DNA of 64,000 nucleotides from the NCBI RefSeq assembly GCF_003086895.1, contig NZ_CP026004.1:1276731-1340730 (forward strand). Direction: 5' to 3'. Under the pieces are notes generated by a model. The model was given only the letters and a program-made list of their open reading frames with translations. It was not told the origin of the DNA and ran no database searches. The stretch comes from Stenotrophomonas sp. ESTM1D_MKCIP4_1 (lineage in GTDB: Bacteria > Pseudomonadota > Gammaproteobacteria > Xanthomonadales > Xanthomonadaceae). Positions 46,898-56,501 of this stretch are shown one piece after another. Every line of letters begins with the position of its first letter. Positions within the stretch are counted from its first letter, which is position 1. Both the position numbers and the translations under genes were made by a program.

Positions 46898-47647
46898 GTG
46901 ACCCGTAAACTCGTACTGTTGCGCCACGGCCAGAGCCAGTGGAACCTGGATAACCGCTTCACCGGCTGGGTGGATGTCGATCTGACCGACCAGGGCCGCA
47001 GCGAGGCAACCAACGCCGGCCGCCTGATGCGCGAAGAAGGCCTGCAGTTCGACGTCGCCCACACCTCGGTGCTCAAGCGCGCCATCCACACCCTGCAGGG
47101 TGCGCTGGCCGAACTGGGCCAGGACTGGCTGCCGGTCAACAAGTCCTGGCGCCTCAATGAACGCCATTACGGCGGCCTGCAGGGCCTGGACAAGGCCGAG
47201 ACCGCTGCCAAGCACGGCGAGGACCAGGTCAAGGTGTGGCGTCGTTCCTACGACATCCCGCCGCCGCCGATGGACCTGGAAGATCCGGGCCACCCGATCC
47301 ACGACCGTCGTTACGCCGGCCTGGACCGCAACGCACTGCCGGGCACCGAATCGCTGGCCACCACGCTCGACCGCGTGCTGCCGTACTGGCACGACGCCAT
47401 CGCGCCGCAGCTGAAGGACGGCAAGACCGTGCTGGTCACCGCCCACGGCAACTCGCTGCGCGCGCTGTACAAGTACCTCAACAACGTCTCGCGCGAGGAA
47501 ATCCTCGAGCTGAACATCCCGACCGGCATCCCGCTGCTGTTTGAATTGAACGACGATCTGACCGTGAAGTCGTTCCGCTACCTGGGCGACCCGGAAGCCG
47601 CCCGCAAGGCCGCCGAAGCCGTGGCCAACCAGGGCAAGGCGAAATAA
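46898..47647 (+). CDS. gpmA: 2,3-bisphosphoglycerate-dependent phosphoglycerate mutase
   Basis: 249 aa, the usual dPGM length. '[20 protein letters not shown]' contains the phospho-histidine R-H-G; '[16 protein letters not shown]' holds the catalytic Glu, and '[17 protein letters not shown]' the second His. Interconverts 3- and 2-phosphoglycerate. GTG start at 46898 with GGAGAT upstream. Confidence 0.96.
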   Translation: MTRKLVLLRHGQSQWNLDNRFTGWVDVDLTDQGRSEATNAGRLMREEGLQFDVAHTSVLKRAIHTLQGALAELGQDWLPVNKSWRLNERHYGGLQGLDKAETAAKHGEDQVKVWRRSYDIPPPPMDLEDPGHPIHDRRYAGLDRNALPGTESLATTLDRVLPYWHDAIAPQLKDGKTVLVTAHGNSLRALYKYLNNVSREEILELNIPTGIPLLFELNDDLTVKSFRYLGDPEAARKAAEAVANQGKAK

Positions 47648-47659
47648 GTAGAAAACCGG

Positions 47660-47684
47660 GTAGAGCCACCCCATGGGTGGCTGC
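47660..47684. repeat. SMAG element after gpmA
   Basis: GTAG-AGCCACCC..GGGTGGCT, 13 bp after the gpmA stop and next to the end of the convergent gene; probably acts as the 3' hairpin for gpmA. Confidence 0.75.
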
Positions 47685-47690
47685 TCCCTC

Positions 47691-48110
47691 TCAACAATCA
47701 AACCCCCAATCTTCCACGCTCAGCGCACACCCCAACAGCTCGCCCAGCGCGTCCCGCTGGGCCAGCAATCCGTCCAGCGCAGCCTGCTGGAAGGTATCGC
47801 TACCCAGAACATCGATCATCCTGGCTTCGTCCGTACGCACGTACAGGGTGACGAACCCGCTGCCCTTGGCCCGCTTCATGCTGCCGATGCCGGCGCTCAG
47901 CACCGGGCCTGTCAGCACCAGGCTGCGGCCGTCCTGGCTGAACCCCGTGCTTCCGATCTCCGGTGCGGACCACGCGAGCAGGCGCCCGCGCGGTACATTG
48001 GCGATCTGTGCGGCAACCACGGCGGGCAGGTGCTCGGGGCCCACCAGGTGCGGACTGTGATGAAGCCGCAGCGGACCGTGCAGGGAGGTGGCAAGCGTGA
48101 GGGTATTCAT
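47691..48110 (-). CDS. Hypothetical protein
   Basis: 139 aa from the ATG at 48110. No signal peptide or TM helix. Mixed alpha/beta with 'MIDVLGSDTFQQAALDGLLAQRDALGELLG' as a long amphipathic helix region and a C-terminal 'VEDWGFDC'. Divergent from the M13 peptidase gene. No family recognised. Confidence 0.65.
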   Translation of the reverse strand: MNTLTLATSLHGPLRLHHSPHLVGPEHLPAVVAAQIANVPRGRLLAWSAPEIGSTGFSQDGRSLVLTGPVLSAGIGSMKRAKGSGFVTLYVRTDEARMIDVLGSDTFQQAALDGLLAQRDALGELLGCALSVEDWGFDC

Positions 48111-48213
48111 TGCCAGCCATGGTAACGGCCGCGCAGCGCCCTGTGACCTTTGGCCGGTCCCCGGCACCGTCGTGCCCGTTACGCTGGACGATTCGCCGTC
48201 GGAGAGAGACTCC

Positions 48214-50307
48214 ATGAACGTCCGCAACCTGGTCCCGCTGGGCCTGACCATCGCCATCGCTGCGTCGCTGGCTGCCTGTGGCAAGAACGAAACCGCGCCG
48301 GCCGCCACCGCCGATGCCAAGCCGGCCTTCGATCAGTCGCAGATCAAGACCCCGCTGATCTCGCTCAACAGTGCCGACCTGGATCCGTCCATCGCCGCCT
48401 GTACCGACCTCAACGGCTTCGTCAACAGCAAGTGGCTGCAGGCCAACCCGGTGCCGGGCGACCAGACCACGTGGGGCAGCTTCGAGATCCTGCGCGAGCG
48501 TTCGCTGGAAGTGCAGCACGCGCTGGTGCAGCAGGCGGCCGCCAGTCAGGCCAAGGCCGGTTCGGTGGAAGCCAAGATCGGTGACATCTGGAAGACCGGC
48601 AACGACGAAGCGAAGATCGAGGCCGCCGGCCTGGCGCCGCTGCAGCCGCAGCTGGACAAGATCGCTGCGCTGAACGACACCGCTGCCATCACCCAGTACC
48701 TGCGTGACAGCCAGGCCGAAGGCAAGGGCGTGCTGTTCTCGCTGTTCGCCAATGCCGATTACAAAGACTCGGCCAACGTCATCGCCTACGTTGGCCAGGG
48801 CGGCCTGGGCCTGCCGGAGAAGGGTTACTACTTCGACGAATCGCAGGCCAAGATCCGTGACGCTTACGTGGCCTACATCGCCCAGGTTCTGACCCTGTCG
48901 GGTGTGGACGCAGCGCAGGCCGCCGAGCAGGCCAAGGCCGTGATGGCCTTCGAGACCCGCCTGGCCAAGGCATCGATGTCGCGGATCGAAATGCGTGACC
49001 CGGCCAAGCGCTACAACCCGCTCAGCGCCGCCGACGCCGACAAGCAGACCCCGAACTTCAGCTGGACGGCACTGTTCGACACCCTGCAGGTGCCGGCCGC
49101 GCAGAAGTTCTCGCTGGCCCAGCCGGGCTTCTTCGCTGAAATGGACAAGATGCTGGCCGACGTGCCGGCCAGCACCTGGCAGGCCTACCTGCGCTTCCAC
49201 ACGGTCGATGATGCTTCGCCGTACCTGAGCAGCGCGTTCGAGAAAGCCAACTTCGATTTCTACGGCACCACCCTGCGCGGCCAGAAGGAAATGCAGCCGC
49301 GCTGGAAGCGCGTGCTGGAATCGGTGAATGGCGGCATGGGCGAAGCCCTGGGCCAGCTGTACGTCGATGCGGTGTTCCCGGCCGAATCGAAGGTCGCCAT
49401 GCAGCACCTGGTGGAAAACCTGTCCGAGGCGCTGAAGGCGCGTCTGGAACAGCTGCCGTGGATGGGCGAGGAAACGAAGAAGAAGGCACTGGAAAAGTGG
49501 GCCAGCTTCACCCCGAAGATCGGTTACCCGGACAAGTGGCGTGACTGGGCGGGCCTGCAGACCAACGGCGACAGCTACCTGGGCAACATGCAGGCGGCGC
49601 GCGCGTTCAACTACCGCTACATGCTCAACAAGATCGGCAAGCCGGTGGACAAGACCGAGTGGGGCATGACCCCGCAGACCGTCAATGCCTACTACAACGC
49701 GACCAAGAACGAGATCGTGTTCCCGGCGGCCATCCTGCAGGCGCCGTTCTTCGACGCCAAGGCCGATCCGGCGCTGAACTACGGTGGTATCGGTGCGGTC
49801 ATCGGCCACGAGATGATGCACGGCTACGACGACTCGGGCAGCCAGTTCGCCGCCAACGGCAACTTCGACAACTGGTGGACCGACGGCGACCGCAAGGCCT
49901 TCACTGAGCGTACCGACAAGCTGGTCGCGCAGTTCGATGGCTACGAATCGGTGCCGGGCGTGTTCGTGAAGGGCAAGCTGACCCTGGGCGAGAACATCGG
50001 CGACCTCGGTGGCCTGACCGTGGCCTACGACGCGCTGCAGATGGCGCTGAAGGAAAACCCGAAGGCGAATGTCGATGTCGATGGTTACAGCCAGGACCAG
50101 CGCTTCTTCATGAACTGGGCCACCGTGTGGCGCCGCAACTTCACCGATGGTGAGCTGCGCGTGCGCCTGAACACCGACCCGCACGCACCGGCCAACTTCC
50201 GCGCCAATGGTGCCCCGTCGAACATGCCGTCCTTCGCCGCCGCGTTCCAGTGCAAGGCAGGCGATGCGATGGTGCGCGCCGACGACAAGCGCGTGGTGAT
50301 CTGGTAA
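48214..50307 (+). CDS. pepO: M13-family metallopeptidase (PepO/neprilysin-like), lipoprotein
   Basis: 697 aa from the ATG at 48214, with GGAGAGAG upstream. Lipobox 'SLAACGKN' marks a lipidated envelope protein. Zinc site 'VIGHEMMHGYD' (HExxH near residue 532), third ligand Glu in 'GENIGDLGGL', substrate-binding 'NAYYNATKNEIVFPAAIL', and C-terminal 'CKAGDAMV'. Cleaves peptides under about 40 residues. The last 25 bp, plus the terminator, are duplicated downstream. Confidence 0.93.
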   Translation: MNVRNLVPLGLTIAIAASLAACGKNETAPAATADAKPAFDQSQIKTPLISLNSADLDPSIAACTDLNGFVNSKWLQANPVPGDQTTWGSFEILRERSLEVQHALVQQAAASQAKAGSVEAKIGDIWKTGNDEAKIEAAGLAPLQPQLDKIAALNDTAAITQYLRDSQAEGKGVLFSLFANADYKDSANVIAYVGQGGLGLPEKGYYFDESQAKIRDAYVAYIAQVLTLSGVDAAQAAEQAKAVMAFETRLAKASMSRIEMRDPAKRYNPLSAADADKQTPNFSWTALFDTLQVPAAQKFSLAQPGFFAEMDKMLADVPASTWQAYLRFHTVDDASPYLSSAFEKANFDFYGTTLRGQKEMQPRWKRVLESVNGGMGEALGQLYVDAVFPAESKVAMQHLVENLSEALKARLEQLPWMGEETKKKALEKWASFTPKIGYPDKWRDWAGLQTNGDSYLGNMQAARAFNYRYMLNKIGKPVDKTEWGMTPQTVNAYYNATKNEIVFPAAILQAPFFDAKADPALNYGGIGAVIGHEMMHGYDDSGSQFAANGNFDNWWTDGDRKAFTERTDKLVAQFDGYESVPGVFVKGKLTLGENIGDLGGLTVAYDALQMALKENPKANVDVDGYSQDQRFFMNWATVWRRNFTDGELRVRLNTDPHAPANFRANGAPSNMPSFAAAFQCKAGDAMVRADDKRVVIW

Positions 50308-50647
50308 TCGCTGCTGCGGTTGTTTGATTGCAGAAGGCCCCGCGAAAGCGGGGCCTTTTGTCTGGCGGAGCGGCGAACCGGTAGAGTCGACCGTTGGTCG
50401 ACTATGAAGAGCAGTCGACCAACGGTCGACTCTACCCGGCCAGCATGCCCTGGAAGCGGCCCAGCACGTAGGGGTCGATCAGGCCGTCGCAGCGCGGCCG
50501 ACCAGCGCGGGGTGATCTGGCAACCGATCACACGTGATGCGTGATGCAGAAGGCCCCGCGAAAGCGGGGCCTTTTGTCTGGCGGAGCGGCGAACCGGTAG
50601 AGTCGACCGTTGGTCGACTATGAAGAACAGTCGACCAACGGTCGACT
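50308..50647. other. 340-bp gene-free stretch
   Basis: Holds the peptidase terminator, first SMAG dimer (50381-50435), 51-bp remnant of the HD-GYP 3' end, decayed peptidase end, second terminator copy (50550-50575) and most of the second SMAG dimer (50597-50651). It contains no other feature I can see. Confidence 0.75.
50334..50359 (+). terminator. Intrinsic terminator after the M13 peptidase gene
   Basis: 10-bp stem AAGGCCCCGC/GCGGGGCCTT with GAAA tetraloop, followed by TTGTC; the stem's A/T ends make it work in both directions. An identical copy lies at 50550-50575. Confidence 0.85.
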
Positions 50648-51238
50648 CTACCCGGCCAGCATGCTCTGGAAACGGCCCAGCACGTAGGGGTCGATCAGGC
50701 CGCCGGCCTGGTCGTCCAGGATGCGCAGCGCCGCGTCGTGCTCCATCGCCTCGCGGTAAGGGCGCGTGCTGGTCATCGCATCGTAGGCGTCGACCACGGT
50801 GAGGATGCGTGCGCCCAGGGGAATGGATTCGCCACGCAGGCCGTCCGGGTAGCCGTTGCCGTCGTGCGCTTCATGGTGGGCGCGGATCAGGCGCGCGACC
50901 GGCACTGCATCGCTGCGGCCGGTGGCCAGGAAGATGTGCTCGCCCCGTACCGGGTGTTCGCGCATGATCGCCCGGTCTTCTTCGGTGTGCCGGCGCGGAC
51001 TCAACAGCACGTCATCGGGAATGCCGATCTTGCCAATATCGTGGAAGCGCGCGGCCAGGCTGACCTGCGCGCAGCCTTCGCGGTCGAGGTCGCAATACAG
51101 TGCCAGGCGCTGCGCGAGCAGGCCGACGCGGTCGCAGTGGTGGCGGGTGTAGGCGTCGCGCATCTGCAGCGACATCGCGAGGGCATCGATCAGGCAGGCT
51201 TCGGCGTGCAGCAGATCGGGAGCATTGGAATGGAGCAT
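50648..51238 (-). CDS. HD-GYP-type phosphohydrolase domain protein
   Basis: 196 aa from the ATG at 51238. HD motif 'AARFHDIGKIGIPD', then 'IMREHPVRGEHIF', 'IRAHHEAHDGNGYPDGL' (the HHE and N-G-Y-P form of HD-GYP) and 'ILTVVDAYDAMTSTRPYR'. Candidate c-di-GMP phosphodiesterase without an attached sensor domain. TAG stop lies in the CTAC of a SMAG element. Longer versions of the start would overlap the mfd terminator. Confidence 0.85.
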   Translation of the reverse strand: MLHSNAPDLLHAEACLIDALAMSLQMRDAYTRHHCDRVGLLAQRLALYCDLDREGCAQVSLAARFHDIGKIGIPDDVLLSPRRHTEEDRAIMREHPVRGEHIFLATGRSDAVPVARLIRAHHEAHDGNGYPDGLRGESIPLGARILTVVDAYDAMTSTRPYREAMEHDAALRILDDQAGGLIDPYVLGRFQSMLAG

Positions 51239-51277
51239 GGTCGGGGAGGGCGCCACCTTGGCACGCAGAAACAACAA

Positions 51278-51295
51278 GGCCCGCATCAGCGGGCC
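51278..51295 (-). terminator. Terminator of mfd (minus strand)
   Basis: Minus-strand GGCCCGC, loop TGAT, GCGGGCC, then TTGTTGTTT, about 40 bp past the mfd stop. Confidence 0.75.
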
Positions 51296-51336
51296 CGGTT
51301 GGGTTGGGGGCGTATAGGGTAACGCGCGCTGCCGCC

Positions 51337-54300
51337 TCAGCGTACTGCCAGGGTCAGCAGCAGCGCACGGGCAGCATTGAAGCGGTCTTCCGGCAGCGGC
51401 AGCGGGTGCTTGATGCGCAGCTTGTCCGGCCCCTCCATGGCATACAGGTTGGGCTGCTTCTGGATCAGCTGGATCACGGCCATCGGGTCGATGTTCGGCT
51501 TGGACTCGAACACGATGCGACCACCGTTTTCACCCAGGTCCAGCTTGCGGATGCCCAGGGTGTTGGCCTGCAGCTTCAGTTCGGCAATCGCGAACAGATG
51601 CTTGGCCGCATCCGGCAGCAGGCCGAAGCGGTCGATCATCTCCACCTGCAGCTCGCGCAGCGCATCGCTGTCACGCGCGCTGGAAATGCGCTTGTACAGG
51701 GTCAGGCGGGTGTGCACGTCGGGCAGATAGTCTTCCGGGATCAGCGCGGGCACGTGCAGCTCCACTTCCGCACCGCGCACTTCTTCGCCGGCATCCAGGT
51801 CGGGCAGCTTCCCCTGCTTGATGCTGCGTACCGCGCGCTCCAGCAGTTCGGTGTAGAGGCTGAAGCCCACCTCGGCCATCTGTCCGCTCTGGTCCTCGCC
51901 CAGCAGCTCACCGGCACCGCGGATTTCCAGATCGTGCGTGGCCAGGGTGAAGCCGGCGCCCAGTTCGTCCATCGAGGCGATCGCTTCCAGGCGCTTTTCC
52001 GCGTCCGGGGTGATCGAACGGCGGTCCGGTGCCACCAGGTAGGCATAGGCGCGGTGGTGCGAACGACCCACGCGGCCGCGCAGCTGGTGCAGCTGGGCCA
52101 GGCCGAAGCGGTCGGCGCGGTTGATGATGATGGTGTTGGCGTTGGGGATGTCGATACCCGATTCGATGATCGTGGTCGACAGCAGCACGTTGAAGCGCTG
52201 CTTCTGGAAATCCAGCATCACCTTTTCCAGTTCGCGCTCGGGCATCTGCCCGTGGGCGATGCCGATGCGGGCCTCGGGCACCAGCTCGGACAGCTCGCGC
52301 TGCATGCGGCCGATGCTTTCCACATCGTTGTGCAGGAAGTACAGCTGGCCACCACGTGCCAGCTCGCGCTGGAAGGCTTCGCGCAGCAGCGCGTTGTCCC
52401 ACTGGGTGATGAAGGTCTGCACCGCCAGCCGGTTCGGCGGCGGGGTGGCGATGATCGACAGATCGCGCAGGCCGGCCATGGCCATGTTCAAGGTGCGCGG
52501 GATCGGCGTGGCGGTCAGCGTCAGCAGGTGCACGTTGGCGCGCAGCGCCTTCAGGGCTTCCTTCTGGCGCACACCGAAGCGCTGTTCCTCATCGACGATG
52601 ACCATGCCCAGGTCCTTGAACTTCACGTCCGGCTGCAGCAGGCGGTGGGTACCGACGATGACGTCGATGGTGCCGGCGGCGACTTTCTCCAGTTCGGCCT
52701 TGATTTCCTTGGTGCTCTTGAAGCGCGACAGCACTTCGACCTTGAGGGGGTAATCGGCGAAACGGTCGCGGAAGTTGCGGTAGTGCTGCTCGGCCAGCAG
52801 CGTGGTCGGTACCAACACCGCCACCTGCTTGCCGGCGCTGGCGGCGGCAAACGCCGCGCGCACGGCCACTTCGGTCTTGCCAAAGCCGACATCGCCGCAG
52901 ACCACGCGGTCCATCGGCTGGCTGCTGGCCAGATCGCGCAGGGTGGCGTCGATGGCGGCCAGCTGGTCCGGGGTTTCCTCGAACGGAAAGCCGGCCGCGA
53001 AGGGCTCGTACATCGCACGGTCCACCTGCAGCGCCAGGCCGGCACGCGCCTGGCGGCGGGCCTGGATTTCCAGCAGTTCGGCGGCGACGTCGCGTACCTT
53101 TTCGGCCGCTTTGCGCTTGGCCTTGGTCCACTGCTCGCCGCCCAGCGAATGCAGCGGCGCGGTTTCCGCCGATGCGCCGGAGTAACGGCTGATCAGATGC
53201 AGCTGGGCCACCGGCACGTACAGGCGGTCGCCCTTGGCGTATTCGATTTCCAGGAACTCGCCGGGCATGCCGCCCACGTCCATCGCGATCAGGCCGCGGT
53301 AGCGGCCGACACCATGGTCTTCGTGCACGATGGGCGCGCCTTCGGTCAGCTCGCCCAGATCGCGGATGATCGCTTCCGGTTCGCGGCCGGCACGGCGAGT
53401 GCGGCGGGTGCTGCCGGCGCGCTCGGGGAACAGCTGGCGCTCGGTGAGTACCGCGATGCGCGGTTCATCCAGCGCGAAGCCGTCTTCCAGCGGCGCCACC
53501 GTGATGGCGAAGCGCGTATCGCCGGCGAGGAAGCTGGGCAGGTCGGCCACCACCGGCGGCTTCAGCTCGGCGGCCTGCAGCACTTCCAGCAGGGCTTCGC
53601 GGCGGCCCGGTGAATCGGCGGCGATCAGTACCCGGCCCGGGTAATGGCCAAGGAACGACTTCAGCGCATCGCCTGCGGGTGCTTCGCGTGCGGCCACCGG
53701 CAGCGGCGGCAGCGGCTGGTCGCCCAGCGCGTGTGCATCGGCGATGCGTGCATGCTCGGGTGCCCAGACTTCGATGCGTGCGGCATCGTTCAGCCGCTCG
53801 CGCAGCAGTTCCGGTGACAGGTACAGCGACGATGGCGGCAGCAGCGGCCGTTCCACATCGTGGCGGCGCTGTTCGTAGCGGTCACCGGTCTGCGCCCAGA
53901 AGGCAACCGCCGCTTCGTCCGCACCCGTGCACACCACCGGCAGGCTGCCGGCGGGCAGGTAGTCGAACAGCGTGGCGGTGCGGTCGAAGAACAGCGGCAG
54001 GTAGTACTCGATGCCGGCCGGTGCCAGTCCGGATTTCAGATCCTGGTACAGCGAACTGCGCCGGGTATCGACATCGAAGCGCTCGCGCAGCGCGCCCAGC
54101 ACACGGGCGATGCTGGCATCGTCCATCGGCACTTCGCGGCCGGGAAGCATGTGCACCGCCTCGACCTTGTCCAGCGAGCGCTGGCTTTCCGGGTCGAAGG
54201 CGCGGATCGAATCGATGTCCTCGTCCAGCAGTTCCACCCGCAGCGGCTCGTCGGCGCCCATCGGGAACACGTCCAGCAGGCCACCGCGCACGGCGAAATC

Positions 54301-54801
54301 GCCCGGGTCCATGACCTGCGGCACGTTGCGGTAGCCGGCGCTTTCCAGGCGGCGCTTCTCGGCTTCCAGATCCAGGCGCTGGCCGACCTTCAGGTCGAAG
54401 CTGCCACCGATGACGTAGCTGCGCGGGGCCAGCTGCTGCAGCACCGTCTGCACCGGCACCACCACCAGGCCGCGCTTGAGTGAGGGCAGCCGGTGCAGGG
54501 CCGCCAAGCGCTGGGAAATGATGTCCGGGTGCGGGCTGAAGCGGTCGTAGGGCAGGGTTTCCCAGTCCGGGAAAGCCACCACCGGCAGGTCCGGATCGGT
54601 GCCGATCAGGGTCTGCAGGTCGGCTTCGAGCTGGTTGGCGCCGTGGTTGTCACGGGCGATCACCAGCAGCGGTGCGTCGTGCGCGCGCGCCGCCTGGGCC
54701 AGATACCAGGCCAGGGCGGTCGGCGAGGCGGGAGCGCGCCACCAGGCGCGGAGCTGGCCGGCACGCGGCAGCGGCGGGGCGGGGTAGGAAGTACGCGACA
54801 T
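51337..54801 (-). CDS. mfd: Transcription-repair coupling factor Mfd
   Basis: 1154 aa, full length. UvrB-homology N-terminal region ('LPVVAFPDWETLPYDRFSPH'), RNAP-interaction domain ('DYVVHEDHG'-type 'IVHEDHGVGRYRG'), superfamily 2 helicase with Walker A 'GDVGFGKTEVAVRAAF' (near residue 637), 'IVDEEQRFGVRQKE' (DEEQ box near 738), motif III 'TLTATPIPRTL', and the C-terminal TRCF domain. It removes RNA polymerase stalled at DNA damage and recruits UvrA. Confidence 0.97.
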   Translation of the reverse strand: MSRTSYPAPPLPRAGQLRAWWRAPASPTALAWYLAQAARAHDAPLLVIARDNHGANQLEADLQTLIGTDPDLPVVAFPDWETLPYDRFSPHPDIISQRLAALHRLPSLKRGLVVVPVQTVLQQLAPRSYVIGGSFDLKVGQRLDLEAEKRRLESAGYRNVPQVMDPGDFAVRGGLLDVFPMGADEPLRVELLDEDIDSIRAFDPESQRSLDKVEAVHMLPGREVPMDDASIARVLGALRERFDVDTRRSSLYQDLKSGLAPAGIEYYLPLFFDRTATLFDYLPAGSLPVVCTGADEAAVAFWAQTGDRYEQRRHDVERPLLPPSSLYLSPELLRERLNDAARIEVWAPEHARIADAHALGDQPLPPLPVAAREAPAGDALKSFLGHYPGRVLIAADSPGRREALLEVLQAAELKPPVVADLPSFLAGDTRFAITVAPLEDGFALDEPRIAVLTERQLFPERAGSTRRTRRAGREPEAIIRDLGELTEGAPIVHEDHGVGRYRGLIAMDVGGMPGEFLEIEYAKGDRLYVPVAQLHLISRYSGASAETAPLHSLGGEQWTKAKRKAAEKVRDVAAELLEIQARRQARAGLALQVDRAMYEPFAAGFPFEETPDQLAAIDATLRDLASSQPMDRVVCGDVGFGKTEVAVRAAFAAASAGKQVAVLVPTTLLAEQHYRNFRDRFADYPLKVEVLSRFKSTKEIKAELEKVAAGTIDVIVGTHRLLQPDVKFKDLGMVIVDEEQRFGVRQKEALKALRANVHLLTLTATPIPRTLNMAMAGLRDLSIIATPPPNRLAVQTFITQWDNALLREAFQRELARGGQLYFLHNDVESIGRMQRELSELVPEARIGIAHGQMPERELEKVMLDFQKQRFNVLLSTTIIESGIDIPNANTIIINRADRFGLAQLHQLRGRVGRSHHRAYAYLVAPDRRSITPDAEKRLEAIASMDELGAGFTLATHDLEIRGAGELLGEDQSGQMAEVGFSLYTELLERAVRSIKQGKLPDLDAGEEVRGAEVELHVPALIPEDYLPDVHTRLTLYKRISSARDSDALRELQVEMIDRFGLLPDAAKHLFAIAELKLQANTLGIRKLDLGENGGRIVFESKPNIDPMAVIQLIQKQPNLYAMEGPDKLRIKHPLPLPEDRFNAARALLLTLAVR

Positions 54802-54855
54802 GGACCGCCGATCTTAGCAGATGGCTTTGTCGCTACCGTGTGGGCGACGTGGGGA

Positions 54856-54942
54856 TGCCGGCCAGCGGCCGGCACTACCGGAATGTTTGCCGGCCAGCGG
54901 CCAGCACTACCGGGATGTATGCCGGCCAGCGGCCGGCGCTAC
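54856..54942. repeat. Three direct SMAG copies, 32-bp period
   Basis: Inverted-type copies at 54856-54878, 54888-54910 and 54920-54942, all TGCCGGCCAGCGG with small changes and ending CTAC. The equal spacing suggests local tandem amplification. They fill the gap between mfd and the GNAT gene. Confidence 0.85.
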
Positions 54943-54943
54943 C

Positions 54944-55489
54944 TTAATTGTCCAGTTCCAGCACCATGCGCACCAGACCTTCGGCGCCGTTGGGGTGCGG
55001 CACGGGCTTGAAGCCCAGCGAGGCGGCCAGCTGCTTCATCGGCTCGTTTTCCGCGGCCACGTCGCCGTAGAGGCGGTCCAGGTACTTGCCGCGCCCCCAC
55101 TTCACCAGCTTGCGCATCAGCTGCCGGCCAAGGCCCTGGCCGATCAGGAAGCGGCTGATGAGGATGGCGTACTCGGCTTCACGGGTGCCGGGGATGATGG
55201 ACGCGCGGGCGACCGCGCCCACCACCGCTTCACCGGCCGGCAGCGACTCGGCGGCCACCAGGGTGATTTCGGTCTTGGGGTTGGGGTGGGTCAGGCGCTG
55301 GGTGGTGTCCGGCGAAAGCTCGGTCACCGACTGCAGGAAACGGTCACGGATTTCTTCCGGCCCGAACAGGCTGAAAGCGGCCTGCAGCGGCGCGCCGTCT
55401 TCCGGACGGATGGGGCGGATCAGCAGCTCGTGGCCGCTGGGAGCCTTGAAGATCTCATGCCAGGGCGGCATGCGGTTGCGAGTGGCCAT
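54944..55489 (-). CDS. GNAT-family acetyltransferase
   Basis: 181 aa. 'ELLIRPIRPEDGAPLQAAF' is the first GNAT helix region, and 'ISRFLIGQGLGRQLMRKLVKWG' contains the acetyl-CoA binding R/Q-x-x-G-x-G/A pattern. Such single-domain proteins often acetylate protein or small-molecule amines; substrate unknown. TAA stop lies 2 bp past a SMAG array. Confidence 0.87.
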   Translation of the reverse strand: MATRNRMPPWHEIFKAPSGHELLIRPIRPEDGAPLQAAFSLFGPEEIRDRFLQSVTELSPDTTQRLTHPNPKTEITLVAAESLPAGEAVVGAVARASIIPGTREAEYAILISRFLIGQGLGRQLMRKLVKWGRGKYLDRLYGDVAAENEPMKQLAASLGFKPVPHPNGAEGLVRMVLELDN

Positions 55490-55596
55490 ACCGGGTGATT
55501 CCTTGGTGGTCCATCGATTGTGGCATCACCGGGGCTGTATTCCGTGAACGAAAGGCTCACGTGCGTACAGCCTCGTGAAGACGGCAGATCGTCGCT

Positions 55597-56454
55597 TTAT
55601 TCCGGTGCCTTGAGCCAATCCAGGCGAGTGGTGGCACCCGGTTCGCCCAGGTGCTGGCGCAGCGCCGGCAGGGCCGGGCCGACCACGCGGTCGAACTGCC
55701 AGGGGGCATTGAGCAGCAGCATGCCACTGCCGTTGAGGCGCAGCGGGGAATCGTCCGGACGCACCAGGAACTCGATGGTCATGGCCGATTTCACCGGCAG
55801 GGCGGCGGCCTTGCGCAGGAAATGCAGGATGGTGCGGCGCTGCTTGATCGGGAACCAGACCGCGCAGGTGGCCTGCGGCCAGCGCGCCAGGGTCTCGGCC
55901 AAGGCCGCGAGAATCGCCTGGTATTCGGCGTCCTGTGCCTCGTAGGGCGGGTCGATCAGGACCAGGCCACGGCCGATCTTGGTGCCGTTGACCTTCGGCG
56001 GCAGCTGCGAACGCAGCAGGGCGTAGCCATCGCCGGGGTGCACGCCGACGCGGTTGTCGTGGGCAAACAGCGCCTTCAGCGATGCCGCTTCGTCTTCCTG
56101 CAGCTCGCAGACCGCCATCCGGTCCTGCGCGCGCATGGCCTGGGCGCTCAGCAGCGGCGAGCCGGGGTAGGTGATCATCGCCCCCACCGGGTTGTCGGCC
56201 TGCACGGCCTTCAGGTAGCGCTCGACCACCTCCGGCAGCTTGGGCTGCGCCATCAGGCGCATGATTCCCGCCTCGGCTTCCAGGGTCTTGCGCCCCTCTT
56301 CGCTGGCCAGCAGGTAGCGGCCGGCACCGCCATGGGTGTCGAGCACGAAGAACGGGCTGTCCTTGCGCTTGAAGCTGTCGATCAGGGCCAGCTGCACGAT
56401 GTGCTTGAGGACATCGGCATGGTTGCCGGCATGGTAGGCGTGGCGATAGTTCAT
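55597..56454 (-). CDS. rlmJ: 23S rRNA (adenine2030-N6)-methyltransferase
   Basis: 285 aa. 'MNYRHAYHAGNHADVLKHI' is the diagnostic RlmJ N-terminus, 'VLDTHGGAGRYLL' the SAM site, and 'VLIDPPYEAQDAEYQ' the catalytic D-P-P-Y. Methylates A2030 of 23S rRNA. Confidence 0.95.
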   Translation of the reverse strand: MNYRHAYHAGNHADVLKHIVQLALIDSFKRKDSPFFVLDTHGGAGRYLLASEEGRKTLEAEAGIMRLMAQPKLPEVVERYLKAVQADNPVGAMITYPGSPLLSAQAMRAQDRMAVCELQEDEAASLKALFAHDNRVGVHPGDGYALLRSQLPPKVNGTKIGRGLVLIDPPYEAQDAEYQAILAALAETLARWPQATCAVWFPIKQRRTILHFLRKAAALPVKSAMTIEFLVRPDDSPLRLNGSGMLLLNAPWQFDRVVGPALPALRQHLGEPGATTRLDWLKAPE

Positions 56455-56501
56455 GGGCGGCAGTGTACGGGGCGGCGGCCGCAGCGGCTATGCTGCGCGC
56501 C

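Larger units (their letters stand above)
50281..50711. repeat. 216-bp tandem duplication (two copies)
   Basis: Positions from about 50281-50496 and 50497-50711 align with a constant 216-bp offset. Each unit spans the 3' end of the M13 peptidase, the terminator, a SMAG dimer and the 3' end of the HD-GYP gene. The terminator and SMAG parts are almost identical between copies (for example AGAGC versus AGAAC), while the coding remnants have drifted: the duplicated peptidase end no longer ends in a stop, and the duplicated HD-GYP end has several changes. Confidence 0.8.

Noticed and set aside
47800..50184. 794-codon minus-strand frame opposite the M13 peptidase
   Set aside because: No domain, and the plus strand has a complete HExxH peptidase with a lipobox.
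51100..53613. 837-codon plus-strand frame opposite mfd
   Set aside because: Mirror frame of a clear essential-type repair gene.
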